Origin: Holophagales bacterium
GTDB taxonomy: Bacteria > Acidobacteriota > Thermoanaerobaculia > Multivoradales > Multivoraceae
Reading direction: 5' to 3'
Assembly: GCA_009836625.1 (NCBI GenBank)
Contig: VXVC01000004.1
Location: 62,001-126,000 of the forward strand
DNA: 64,000 nt
The translations under genes and the position numbers were made by a program. Under the pieces are notes generated by a model. The model was given only the letters and a program-made list of their open reading frames with translations, had not been told where the DNA came from and made no database searches. Positions 43,861-51,363 of the stretch are shown here, piece by piece; positions within the stretch are counted from its first letter, which is position 1; each line of letters begins with the position of its first letter.

Positions 43861-44220
43861 CCTACCGGATCTCGACGTAGCGGGCGAGGCGCTCGACTTC
43901 GTCGTCGTCGACGTACTTGCCGATCTCGCGGCGGAACTGGGACATCGCCTCGTACGGGCGGTACTCCTCGAACTCGTGCCGCATCCTGCGGCCGACGCCG
44001 GGGATGCTCAGGATGTCGTCGCCTGACGCCGTGTTCAGGTCGATCCGGACGTAGACGTACTGGGCCAGCCGCGCCACCTCATCGTCGTCGACGTACTTGC
44101 CGATCTCCCGGTGGAACTGGGCCAGCGCGGTGTAGGGACGGTACTCCTCGAACTCGTGGGTCATCCGCCGGCCGACACCCGGGATGAGGCCGATCTCCTC
44201 GGAGGTCGCGTCGTTCAGGT
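43861..44220 (-). repeat. 180-bp tandem duplication inside the HhH gene
   Basis: Two units, 43861-44040 and 44041-44220, line up base for base at a 180-bp offset with long identical blocks (for example around 43907-43927 and 44087-44107). Each unit encodes one 60-residue HhH module. High similarity at the DNA level suggests a fairly recent duplication or conversion. Confidence 0.8.
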
Positions 44221-44494
44221 CGATGGGAACCCAGATTACGCCGTAGATGGCGTCGTACTCGTCCTCGGCCGCGTGGGCGGAGACGACGGCGTGAAGGTCG
44301 GCTGCGCGGAGGAACGGGCGGCCGTCCACGATGGCGGCGACCGCGTCTCCGTCGAGCCCGTTGACTGAGGAGAGTTCCTCCTCGCTGGCGAGGTTCGGGT
44401 TGAGGAGACCGTCGTTGGCGCCGACCTGAGCCGCGGCCGGTATCGTGAGGAGGAACAGGACTGACGCGGTCCAGATTAGTTTGTGTCGATTCAT
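43862..44494 (-). CDS. Exported helix-hairpin-helix protein with tandem repeat
   Basis: A 210-aa protein with a signal peptide ('WTASVLFLLTIPAAAQ') followed by three ComEA-like helix-hairpin-helix units: 'NPNLASEEELSSVNGLDGD', 'DLNDATSEEIGLIPGVGR' and 'DLNTASGDDILSIPGVGR'. The last two are part of a 60-residue tandem duplication (unit ends 'IGKYVDDDEV-RLA-YV'). HhH modules bind DNA backbone, so a periplasmic DNA-binding role (as for ComEA) is possible; competence partners are not in view. It ends 3 nt from the convergent DUF1501 gene. Confidence 0.85.
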   Translation of the reverse strand: MNRHKLIWTASVLFLLTIPAAAQVGANDGLLNPNLASEEELSSVNGLDGDAVAAIVDGRPFLRAADLHAVVSAHAAEDEYDAIYGVIWVPIDLNDATSEEIGLIPGVGRRMTHEFEEYRPYTALAQFHREIGKYVDDDEVARLAQYVYVRIDLNTASGDDILSIPGVGRRMRHEFEEYRPYEAMSQFRREIGKYVDDDEVERLARYVEIR

Positions 44495-44544
44495 CGAGGA
44501 TCCTCAGTTCCAGGTGGCAGTGTCGGGCCGGCGGGGACCGCGGG

Positions 44545-44988
44545 TTAGTCGTTCGACGACGAAACGGCGGAGCCGCCGCCGGCAGCCGGGTGCTGGAGGG
44601 CGATGAGTATACCGAGCAGCCCCAGCATGATCATCGCTCCCGGAGCCAGTGTCGGCATGGCGCCGCCGAGACTCTCCGTGACGAGTTCGAGCCCGCGGGA
44701 GTTCGGGTGCAGTTCCTGCTCGAACTCGACGTTCGACTGGAAGTGGAAGTAGATGCCCAGCAATCCAGCGGGCACGAAGGCCGCCAGCAGGATCCGGAAC
44801 GTTCGGACTGCCCGCCGGGAAGGCCGCGCCGCCAGCCAGCCGCCTGCGGTCGTACCGGCGACGATGAGCACCAGCGGGATCCACTGCCGCCAGTCTTCGT
44901 AGTGGTCCAGCAGATACAACTCCGCCAGTAACCCCACCGCCCCGAAGAGCAGGATGTACAGCAGGTACCGTCGCCAGGTCTCGATCAC
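44545..44988 (-). CDS. Small four-helix membrane protein of the quinoprotein operon
   Basis: A 147-aa integral membrane protein with four hydrophobic segments (about residues 8-25, 37-55, 65-85, 115-135) and a 'FHFQSNVEFEQELHP' loop on one face. It starts at GTG 44988, overlapping the quinoprotein stop as GTGA, so the two are translated together. I do not recognise the family. From context it may anchor the quinoprotein or carry electrons onward. Confidence 0.7.
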   Translation of the reverse strand: MIETWRRYLLYILLFGAVGLLAELYLLDHYEDWRQWIPLVLIVAGTTAGGWLAARPSRRAVRTFRILLAAFVPAGLLGIYFHFQSNVEFEQELHPNSRGLELVTESLGGAMPTLAPGAMIMLGLLGILIALQHPAAGGGSAVSSSND

Positions 44989-47132
44989 GGCGCCGCCGCG
45001 GCCTGTTCGTCGGCGAGCATGTTGCGGCGGTGGAGGACGTAGGCCTTGAGCAGGGCGACATCGTCGCGGTCGAGGACGGGGGCGAAGCTGGGCATGCCGA
45101 GGTCGACCAGGGCCCCCTCGAGCAGGGCGGCCTCGTAGGAGTCGAAGACCCGCTGTGACGACTGTCGCAGGTCCGGGGTGACGCCGCCGGAGACGGCGCC
45201 GTAGCCGTGGCAGACGAGGCAGTACTGGTTGAACAGGCGGCGGCCGGCGTCGATGTCTTCGGTCGAGGCGCCGTGGTCGACGCGAGTGACCCGGATCTCG
45301 CGCCGCTCCTGTCGCTCGATCGGCCGGCCGGTGGCGCCGAGGGCATAGACGACGATCCGGCCTTCGGACTCCACGGCCTGCCGGGCCGAACGGCTGCCGA
45401 CGATGCCGAAGGCGCCGCCCCAGCCGGACATGACGGCGATGTACTGGGTGCCGCCGGACTCGAACGTGATCGGCGGCGCGATGACGCCGCTGCCGGTGTA
45501 GCTCTCCCAGAGCTTCTCGCCGTCGTCGGCTCGGTAGGCGGTCAACTGGCCGAAGGGCGTGCCCTGGAAGACGAGGTTGCCGGCGGTGGCTAGCGTGCCG
45601 CCCGACCACGGCATCGTGTACTGGGCCCGCCAGGCCTCGCGCTGGGCGACCGGATCCCAGGCCAGGAGGTGGCCGGAGAGCAGGGCGGGCGGCGCGTCCT
45701 CCGCCAGCATCTGACCCGAGAGGCCGGTGGCGTCGACGATTGCCTGCGGAATGTCCTCGGGAGACGCCGCGCGCACTCCCAGGTTCCACTGCCCCGGGGT
45801 GTACTCGTAGTTGGGATCCGGGACGTAGAAGTTCCCCATCTCCATCGCCGGGATGTAGACGAGGCCGGTCTTCGGGCTGAACGCCATCGGATGCCAGTTG
45901 TGGCCGCCGAGCGGCCCCGGCATCACGTTGACGGTCTGGTCGGTGTAGCGCGCTCCCGCGAGCTCGACCGGCCGGCCGCTGGCCAGATCGACGTGGCTGG
46001 CCCAGGTGACGGTGACGAACTCCTCGGCCGAGATCAGTTCGCCGGTGCGGCGGTCGAGGACGTAGAAGAAGCCGTTCTTCGGCGCCTGCATGAGCACCTG
46101 ACGCACCCGGCCACCGATCGGCAGTTCGGCGAGCATGATCGGCTGGGTCGCGGTGTAGTCCCAGGTGTCGCCGGGCGTCGTCTGGTAGTGCCAGACGTAC
46201 TCGCCCGTGTCGGGGCGGAGCGCGACGATCGACGACAGGAACAGGTTGTCGCCGCCGCCGGGGCTGCGCAGGTTGCGGTCCCACGGTGCGCCGTTGCCGA
46301 CGCCGATGTAGAGCAGGTCGAGTTCCGGGTCGTAGACGATCGAGTCCCAGACCGTGCCGCCTGCTCCTCCGGTCCACCACTCGCCGGTCCAGGTCTCGGC
46401 GGCCATCCGCATCGCCTCGTTCTCGAAGCCGTCCGCCGGGTTGCCGGGCACGGTGTAGAAGCGCCAGGCGCGCTCGCCCGTCTCCGCGTCGTAGGCGTCG
46501 ACGTAGCCGCGCACGCCGTACTCGGCGCCGCTGTTGCCGATGATCACCTTGCCCTTGGCGATCCGGGGCGCGCCGGTGATCGTGTACATCGAGTCCTCGG
46601 GGACGGTCATCGTCGACCAGGCGAGTTCTCCGGTCTCGGCGTCGATGGCGATCAGCCGTCCGTCGAGCGTGGCGGAGATCACCTTGCCGCGGTAGAGGGC
46701 GGCGCCGCGGTTGACCGCGTCGCAGCAGGTCTTCATCGCGATGGAGCGTGGCACTTCCGGGTCGTAGGTCCACAGCGGTTCGCCGGTCACCGCGTCGAGG
46801 GCGTAGATGACGTTCCAGGCGCCGGTCGCGTACATCACGCCGTCGACGATCAGCGGCGTGGCCTCGAGGCCCCGCTTGGTGTTCGTTTCCTGGACCCAGG
46901 CGATGCCGAGCTGGTCCACGTTGCCGTCGTTGATCTGGTCGAGCACGCTGTAGCGCTGCTCCTTGTAGGTGCCGCCGTAGGTCAGCCAGTCGGCGGTGCG
47001 GCCGGCGGCGCCGACCAGCGCGGCGTCGTCGACTCCGTATGCGGCCTCGGCCCGCCGCGGCGGCGGTTGGGAGGCCGCGGCAGTGGCCAGCAGGAGCGCC
47101 GCGAGCGTGGCGATCGGAGTGTGGATCTTCAT
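44985..47132 (-). CDS. PQQ alcohol dehydrogenase with C-terminal cytochrome c
   Basis: A 715-aa quinohaemoprotein with a signal peptide ('IATLAALLLATAAAS'). The propeller contains Cys136-Cys137 and catalytic Asp325 in 'GDTWDYT'; position +2 is Thr, so a calcium-type enzyme is predicted. C-terminal haem motif CLVCH (638-642) with a possible Met680 ligand ('LGMPS'). About half of positions look shared with the paralogue at 16.7 kb. Oxidises a periplasmic alcohol and delivers electrons to its haem, perhaps on to the cytochrome encoded at 50.2 kb. Start ATG 47132 overlaps the previous gene as ATGA. Confidence 0.92.
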   Translation of the reverse strand: MKIHTPIATLAALLLATAAASQPPPRRAEAAYGVDDAALVGAAGRTADWLTYGGTYKEQRYSVLDQINDGNVDQLGIAWVQETNTKRGLEATPLIVDGVMYATGAWNVIYALDAVTGEPLWTYDPEVPRSIAMKTCCDAVNRGAALYRGKVISATLDGRLIAIDAETGELAWSTMTVPEDSMYTITGAPRIAKGKVIIGNSGAEYGVRGYVDAYDAETGERAWRFYTVPGNPADGFENEAMRMAAETWTGEWWTGGAGGTVWDSIVYDPELDLLYIGVGNGAPWDRNLRSPGGGDNLFLSSIVALRPDTGEYVWHYQTTPGDTWDYTATQPIMLAELPIGGRVRQVLMQAPKNGFFYVLDRRTGELISAEEFVTVTWASHVDLASGRPVELAGARYTDQTVNVMPGPLGGHNWHPMAFSPKTGLVYIPAMEMGNFYVPDPNYEYTPGQWNLGVRAASPEDIPQAIVDATGLSGQMLAEDAPPALLSGHLLAWDPVAQREAWRAQYTMPWSGGTLATAGNLVFQGTPFGQLTAYRADDGEKLWESYTGSGVIAPPITFESGGTQYIAVMSGWGGAFGIVGSRSARQAVESEGRIVVYALGATGRPIERQERREIRVTRVDHGASTEDIDAGRRLFNQYCLVCHGYGAVSGGVTPDLRQSSQRVFDSYEAALLEGALVDLGMPSFAPVLDRDDVALLKAYVLHRRNMLADEQAAAAP

Positions 47133-49120
47133 GACTTCGGTTCCCCTAAGGCTGCAGGCAGGGCAAGCGCGACGAGTTCGGGGGGCGTGCCGCCGCCGCC
47201 GATGCCGAAGCGGCCGCCGCCGGTGGCGACGGCCAGGTACTGCCGGCCGTCGTGTTCGTAGATGATGGGGTTCGAGTTCGGGGTGCCCGGTAACTCGATT
47301 CCACCGAGGTACTCGCCGGTCTTCTTGTCGTAGACGCTGATCTCCGGCGGCACGTCGGGTTCGTCGGCCTCGGGATCGGCGGTGCGTTCCGGGGCGGCCG
47401 TGACGAAGAGCAGGGTGGGCGTGACCAGGGGAGCCGCGGTGTGATTGGCGACCCCGAGCCGTCCGAGTTCGAGGTCGGCGATGGCTGGATGGTTCACCGG
47501 ACCGACGCCGTGCGGGACCATCCACAGGTGTTCGCCGGTGTTCAGATCGATCGCCGTGATCCGCCCGTATGGCGGCTTGACCAGGGGCAGCCCACGCGGC
47601 CCCTCGACGGTCCGGTACCAACGATCCGGCACGAAGTTCAGGTCGGAGCGGTTCGGATCCGGCCTGGTCAGGGAGACGCTGGCCGCACGGGTATGCGAGA
47701 CGACGTAGAGGATCCCGGTTTCGGGATCGACCGCGGCGCCGGTCCAGTTCGCGCCGCCGCCGTCGGCCGGCAACTGGATCGTCGGCTTGCCCGACTCTTC
47801 GAAGCGCGGCGGCGTGTAGAGCGGCACCAGGTCGTAGTCGGCTGCGATCTCGATCGCCTCGGTGCGGAGTTCGGGAGTCCAGTCGATCAGGTCGTCTTCG
47901 GTGATGCCCTGGCGGTCGAAGGCGGCCGGCCGGGTCGGGAAGGGCTGGGTTGGCGCGGCACGCTCGCCCGGCACGTCGCTTGGCGGCACCTCGCGCTCCT
48001 CGATCTCCCACACCGGCTTGCCGGTTACCCGGTCGAAGACGAAGGCGAAGGCCTGCTTGGTGACCTGGGCCACGCCGCGCACCCGTTCGCCCTTCACGGT
48101 CGCCTCGAACAGGTTGGGTGCGGTCGGGGGGTCGTAGTCCCAGAGGCCGTGGTGGACGAACTGATAGTGCCACTGCCGCTCACCGGTCTTGCAGTCGGCG
48201 GCGACGATGCTCTCGGCGTACAGGTTGTCGCCGAGGCGATGGCCGCCGTAGAGATCGTTCGTCGGCGTGCCGACCGGCAGGTAGGCGGTTCCCGCTTCCT
48301 CGTCGACTGCGATCATGGACCAGACGTTCGTGTTACCGCTGTAGCGCCACGACTCGTCCTCCCAGGTCTCGACGCCGAGTTCGTCGTTCTGCGGGATGGT
48401 GTGGAAGACCCAGGCGAGCTCGCCGGTCGGGATGTCATAGGCACGCACGAACCCGGGCGGCGCCTCCTTGTGAGTGGCGAAGTCCGCCACGATCGAGCCC
48501 ACGATCACCGTGTTGCCGCAGACTGCCGGCGGCGAACTGTGCGTCGTCAGGCGCTCCATCACCTTGCGGCCCAGATGGGGCGTCATCTCGACCGCGCCGC
48601 CGTCGCCGAAGTCGGGATCGGGCTCTCCGGTTGCTGCATCGAGTGAAACGAGACGCCGGTCGTGGGTGGGGATCAGCACCCGCTCCCGTTCGCCGTCCGT
48701 CCACCAGGCGACGCCGCGGTGGTGGAAGCCGAGGTTCGCCGGGCGGCCGGCCCGCCAGCTCTCCGGGTCGTACGTCCAGATCGTCTCGCCGCTGCCGGCA
48801 TCGATCGCGGCGACCTGGCTGAGCGAGGTCGAGACGAAGATCCGGCCGCCGACCTCGAGTGGAATCGCCTTGAACTGGCCGCGTCGCACGCTGCTCGGGA
48901 CTTCGGTGTCCGCGGCGATCGAGCGCCAGCGCCAGACGACCTCGACTTCCTGGAAGTTGTCACGGTCGATCTCGTCGAGCGTGGAGTACTTGCTGTTGCC
49001 GGGATCGCCACCGAAGGCCGGCCAGTCGCCGGAGGCTCCGGTCTGGGCCGTGAGCGGCGAGCTCGCAAGTGAGGCGGCGAGCGCCGCCACAGCCACGGCG
49101 AGGCTGTAACGGGTGCTCAG
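47129..49120 (-). CDS. Quinoprotein dehydrogenase, glucose-dehydrogenase-like, no haem
   Basis: A 663-aa exported propeller protein. CTG 49120 is proposed as the start: it overlaps the preceding TGA as CTGA and restores an n-region Arg to the signal peptide 'SLAVAVAALAASLASSPLTA'. GTG 49096 is the fallback. Motifs 'DWPAFGGDPGNSKYSTLDEI', 'LGFHHRGVAWW', 'HSSPPAVCGNTVIVGS' and 'HHGLWDYDPPTAPNL' match the membrane-type PQQ glucose dehydrogenase / related polyol dehydrogenase propeller. It lacks both membrane helices and a haem domain, so it needs a separate acceptor, most likely the cytochrome or the membrane proteins of this operon. Confidence 0.85.
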   Translation of the reverse strand: MSTRYSLAVAVAALAASLASSPLTAQTGASGDWPAFGGDPGNSKYSTLDEIDRDNFQEVEVVWRWRSIAADTEVPSSVRRGQFKAIPLEVGGRIFVSTSLSQVAAIDAGSGETIWTYDPESWRAGRPANLGFHHRGVAWWTDGERERVLIPTHDRRLVSLDAATGEPDPDFGDGGAVEMTPHLGRKVMERLTTHSSPPAVCGNTVIVGSIVADFATHKEAPPGFVRAYDIPTGELAWVFHTIPQNDELGVETWEDESWRYSGNTNVWSMIAVDEEAGTAYLPVGTPTNDLYGGHRLGDNLYAESIVAADCKTGERQWHYQFVHHGLWDYDPPTAPNLFEATVKGERVRGVAQVTKQAFAFVFDRVTGKPVWEIEEREVPPSDVPGERAAPTQPFPTRPAAFDRQGITEDDLIDWTPELRTEAIEIAADYDLVPLYTPPRFEESGKPTIQLPADGGGANWTGAAVDPETGILYVVSHTRAASVSLTRPDPNRSDLNFVPDRWYRTVEGPRGLPLVKPPYGRITAIDLNTGEHLWMVPHGVGPVNHPAIADLELGRLGVANHTAAPLVTPTLLFVTAAPERTADPEADEPDVPPEISVYDKKTGEYLGGIELPGTPNSNPIIYEHDGRQYLAVATGGGRFGIGGGGTPPELVALALPAALGEPKS

Positions 49121-49590
49121 GACAGCAGCCCGATCAGGCGAGCGTAGACCGAAACGCTGGTCCAGATGCCGATCGAGAGGAATCCGACCACCTTCGGCCA
49201 GTGTCCGAGCGTTCCTTCTTCCGCGAAAGCGACCCGGCGGCGGATCGTGAAGTTGAAGAGCAGTCCGATGACGATGATCTGCATCTTCCACCAGAAGAAG
49301 GGGCTGTAGTACTGCTTGAGCGCCGTCGACAGGACCTGGGGCGCCCCGGTCACGAACAGGGCGACGAAGCTCCAGATCATCCACCGGTCCAGCTCGCGGG
49401 CGAGCTGGTTGAGAGGCGTCTTGATCAGGCCGCGGCCGAGGAGCCGCATGTCGACCACCAGGACGGCGCCGGCGAAGCCGACCAGCGCCACCAGGTGGGC
49501 GCACTGGATGATCGGCGACGCCCAGGTTTCCTCCAGCATCCAGGCGCTGAAGGGCAACCCCTGCATCCACTCGAAGAAGGACTGCATCAT
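49117..49590 (-). CDS. DUF6644-like membrane protein B
   Basis: A 157-aa protein with four predicted helices. The N-terminus 'FFEWMQGLPFSAWMLEETWA' and 'VVDMRLLGRGLIKTPLNQLA' align with the next upstream gene (paralogue A). A His sits in the first helix ('QCAHLVALVG'), a possible haem b ligand. GGAGGGT precedes the double ATG at 49590. It lies between a c-type cytochrome and a quinoprotein, so a role in passing electrons to the membrane is inferred. Confidence 0.72.
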   Translation of the reverse strand: MMQSFFEWMQGLPFSAWMLEETWASPIIQCAHLVALVGFAGAVLVVDMRLLGRGLIKTPLNQLARELDRWMIWSFVALFVTGAPQVLSTALKQYYSPFFWWKMQIIVIGLLFNFTIRRRVAFAEEGTLGHWPKVVGFLSIGIWTSVSVYARLIGLLS

Positions 49591-49612
49591 GAGACGACCC
49601 TCCGCGGCCTCG

Positions 49613-50137
49613 TCAGGCGCCGATGTTCAAGTTGTTCCACCAGCCGGGCATCAGGCCGCTGTAGGCCATCATCCGGCCGGTGACCACGACGGCCGCCCAC
49701 AGCACCAGGGACACGATGCCGGCGAGCCGGGCGTTCAGCGGGATCTCCCGGCCCTGGTCCCACGCCTGGACCGACTTGTAGGTCGCGTAGTGGAACCAGA
49801 ACATGTTGATGCCGGCAATCAGCATCAGCGCCATCTTGGCCCAGAAGTAGAAGTTGCCGTAGTAGCGCATCGGCTGGCTGTAGAGCAGCAGACCGCCGGT
49901 GATCAGGTTGATGCCGTAGCCGGTCAGAGCCCACGGGAAGAGGCGGGTCGGGATGTTGGACACCGGCACCTTCCTGAGCGTGAGCCCGACGAGACGCATG
50001 TCCCAGTACGCGATCAGGCCGGCGAACAGGCACATGCTGACGACGTGGATCGTCAGCATGGTCGGGTACGCGTTCAGCGACTCCCGCAGCGCGATGCTGC
50101 TGGGAAGCGCATCGACCCACTCGAAGAGGCTACGCAT
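49613..50137 (-). CDS. DUF6644-like membrane protein A
   Basis: A 174-aa four-helix membrane protein. The layout is 'LFEWVDALPSSIALRESLNA', a first helix with 'TIHVVSMCLFAGL', 'YWDMRLVGLTLRKVPVSNI', a helix with 'FWFHYATYKSV', and a final 'LVLWAAVVVTGRMMAYS'. His31 in helix 1 is shared with paralogue B; a second His in 'WFHYA' is not. The family name is from memory. Probable partner of the quinoproteins downstream. Confidence 0.72.
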   Translation of the reverse strand: MRSLFEWVDALPSSIALRESLNAYPTMLTIHVVSMCLFAGLIAYWDMRLVGLTLRKVPVSNIPTRLFPWALTGYGINLITGGLLLYSQPMRYYGNFYFWAKMALMLIAGINMFWFHYATYKSVQAWDQGREIPLNARLAGIVSLVLWAAVVVTGRMMAYSGLMPGWWNNLNIGA

Positions 50138-50197
50138 GAGATTCGAGTGCCTGTCCGGCTGCCGGCGCGATGGAGGCTGTCCGGCGCCGCGTCAGCG

Positions 50198-50731
50198 TTA
50201 CCGGCGGCAGCGGTCCTGGTACTTGCGGTAGACGGCGTGGCAATCCTCGCAGGCGCCAGCGAGGTTGTTCGTCAGATCGCTGACCTTCTCTTGATCCTCC
50301 TCGTGCGCCGCGGCGTAGATCTGCTTGGCGACCTCGGTCAACTGCCTGGCCCACTTCTGGTAGTCCTCGTTGGCGACCGGAGCGTCGCGTCCGTTCTCGC
50401 ACTTGCGGTCGGCGTTCATGATCAGCGGCTCGACCTCGGCCAGCGCCAGCGCCGCCTGCTGCGGCACCTGCCAGCCGGTGTAGATGCCGGAGAAGAGGGC
50501 CGACGCGGAACGGTCGTCCTCGCTGCCCGGCTCGGGCGGGGTGCCGGGGTCCGTCGTCTGGACGTCGAACAGGAAGTTGGAGTTCGGGAACAGGATGGCG
50601 CGCATCAGCTCGGCCAGGTTGCCGACCGGCTCCTCGTGCTCGGAGGCGGCGACCGGCGCTGCGACGACGGACGAGAAGGCCGTGAGCACAACGGCTGCGG
50701 CCAGGATCGTCGTCAGGTTCTTCGAACGCAT
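50198..50731 (-). CDS. Exported c-type cytochrome, class II-like
   Basis: A 177-aa protein with a signal peptide ending 'VAAPVAAS'. A single haem motif CEDCH (161-165) lies almost at the C-terminus after four predicted helices, the layout of class II (cytochrome c'-like) cytochromes. AAGGAGA precedes ATG 50731. First gene of the quinoprotein operon and the most obvious soluble electron acceptor for the dehydrogenases. Confidence 0.85.
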   Translation of the reverse strand: MRSKNLTTILAAAVVLTAFSSVVAAPVAASEHEEPVGNLAELMRAILFPNSNFLFDVQTTDPGTPPEPGSEDDRSASALFSGIYTGWQVPQQAALALAEVEPLIMNADRKCENGRDAPVANEDYQKWARQLTEVAKQIYAAAHEEDQEKVSDLTNNLAGACEDCHAVYRKYQDRCRR

Positions 50732-50838
50732 ATCCGGAATCTCCTTCACCTTTGCGGGGTACTCGTGAGGACTGTCTGCGGCGGGTTTGAGCCCGCGCGA
50801 GTGTAACTCAGAGAGCGAGCAGCCCGCTGGCGGGTTCC

Positions 50839-51339
50839 CTAGTCGTCCGCCCCCTCCTCCGAGGGGGCCTGGGCAAGTTCGGCCGTCGTCGTTGTCGCGA
50901 TCAGCCACTGCATATCGAGCCCCGCGGTGCGGTGGACCGAGTACTCGGCGACGCGCGGGTCGCTGATGATGCGCAGGAACTCGGCCCGCGAGGGGTACTC
51001 CATCAGGGCGATCGCGTGGAAGTACTCGTCCGTGTCGCCGATCACCATCGAATCGACCTGGCCGGACCAGATCAGACGGGCGCCCTGCGAGGTGACCCAC
51101 TGGACCATCTGGGCGCCATACCTGCCGTAGGCCTCCTGGCCGGACAGGCCCTCGTCGGGGGCGTCGGCCTCCTTCTTGAAGCGCAGCAGGTTGACCATGA
51201 CGACCGGTCCCTCGGCCGGCCCCTTCAGGAGTTCCTCGATCTGTTCGGGTTCGGGTGCGATCTGGGCCATGGCGCCTCCTGCGGCCAGCAAGGCCACGGT
51301 GAAGGTGATGAACGTAGCGGCGGAAAGGGGTCGGATCAT
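50839..51339 (-). CDS. Exported DUF1330-like protein
   Basis: A 166-aa protein with a signal peptide ('FTVALLAAGGAMAQ') and AAAGGAAC before ATG. The core 'VVMVNLLRFKKEA', 'YGRYGAQMVQWVTSQGARLIWSG' and 'HAIALMEYPSRAEFLRIISD' matches the dimeric ferredoxin-like alpha-beta barrel of DUF1330 proteins, here unusually with an export signal. It lies 107 nt upstream of the cytochrome gene and could be co-transcribed with it. Function unknown. Confidence 0.78.
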   Translation of the reverse strand: MIRPLSAATFITFTVALLAAGGAMAQIAPEPEQIEELLKGPAEGPVVMVNLLRFKKEADAPDEGLSGQEAYGRYGAQMVQWVTSQGARLIWSGQVDSMVIGDTDEYFHAIALMEYPSRAEFLRIISDPRVAEYSVHRTAGLDMQWLIATTTTAELAQAPSEEGADD

Positions 51340-51363
51340 GGCAGGTTCCTTTCTGGTGGAAGC

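Noticed and set aside
42310-44368. Apparent short frames around the DUF1800/DUF1501 end and the HhH gene
   Set aside because: All are frame shadows of genes with good motifs; no extra gene is needed between them.
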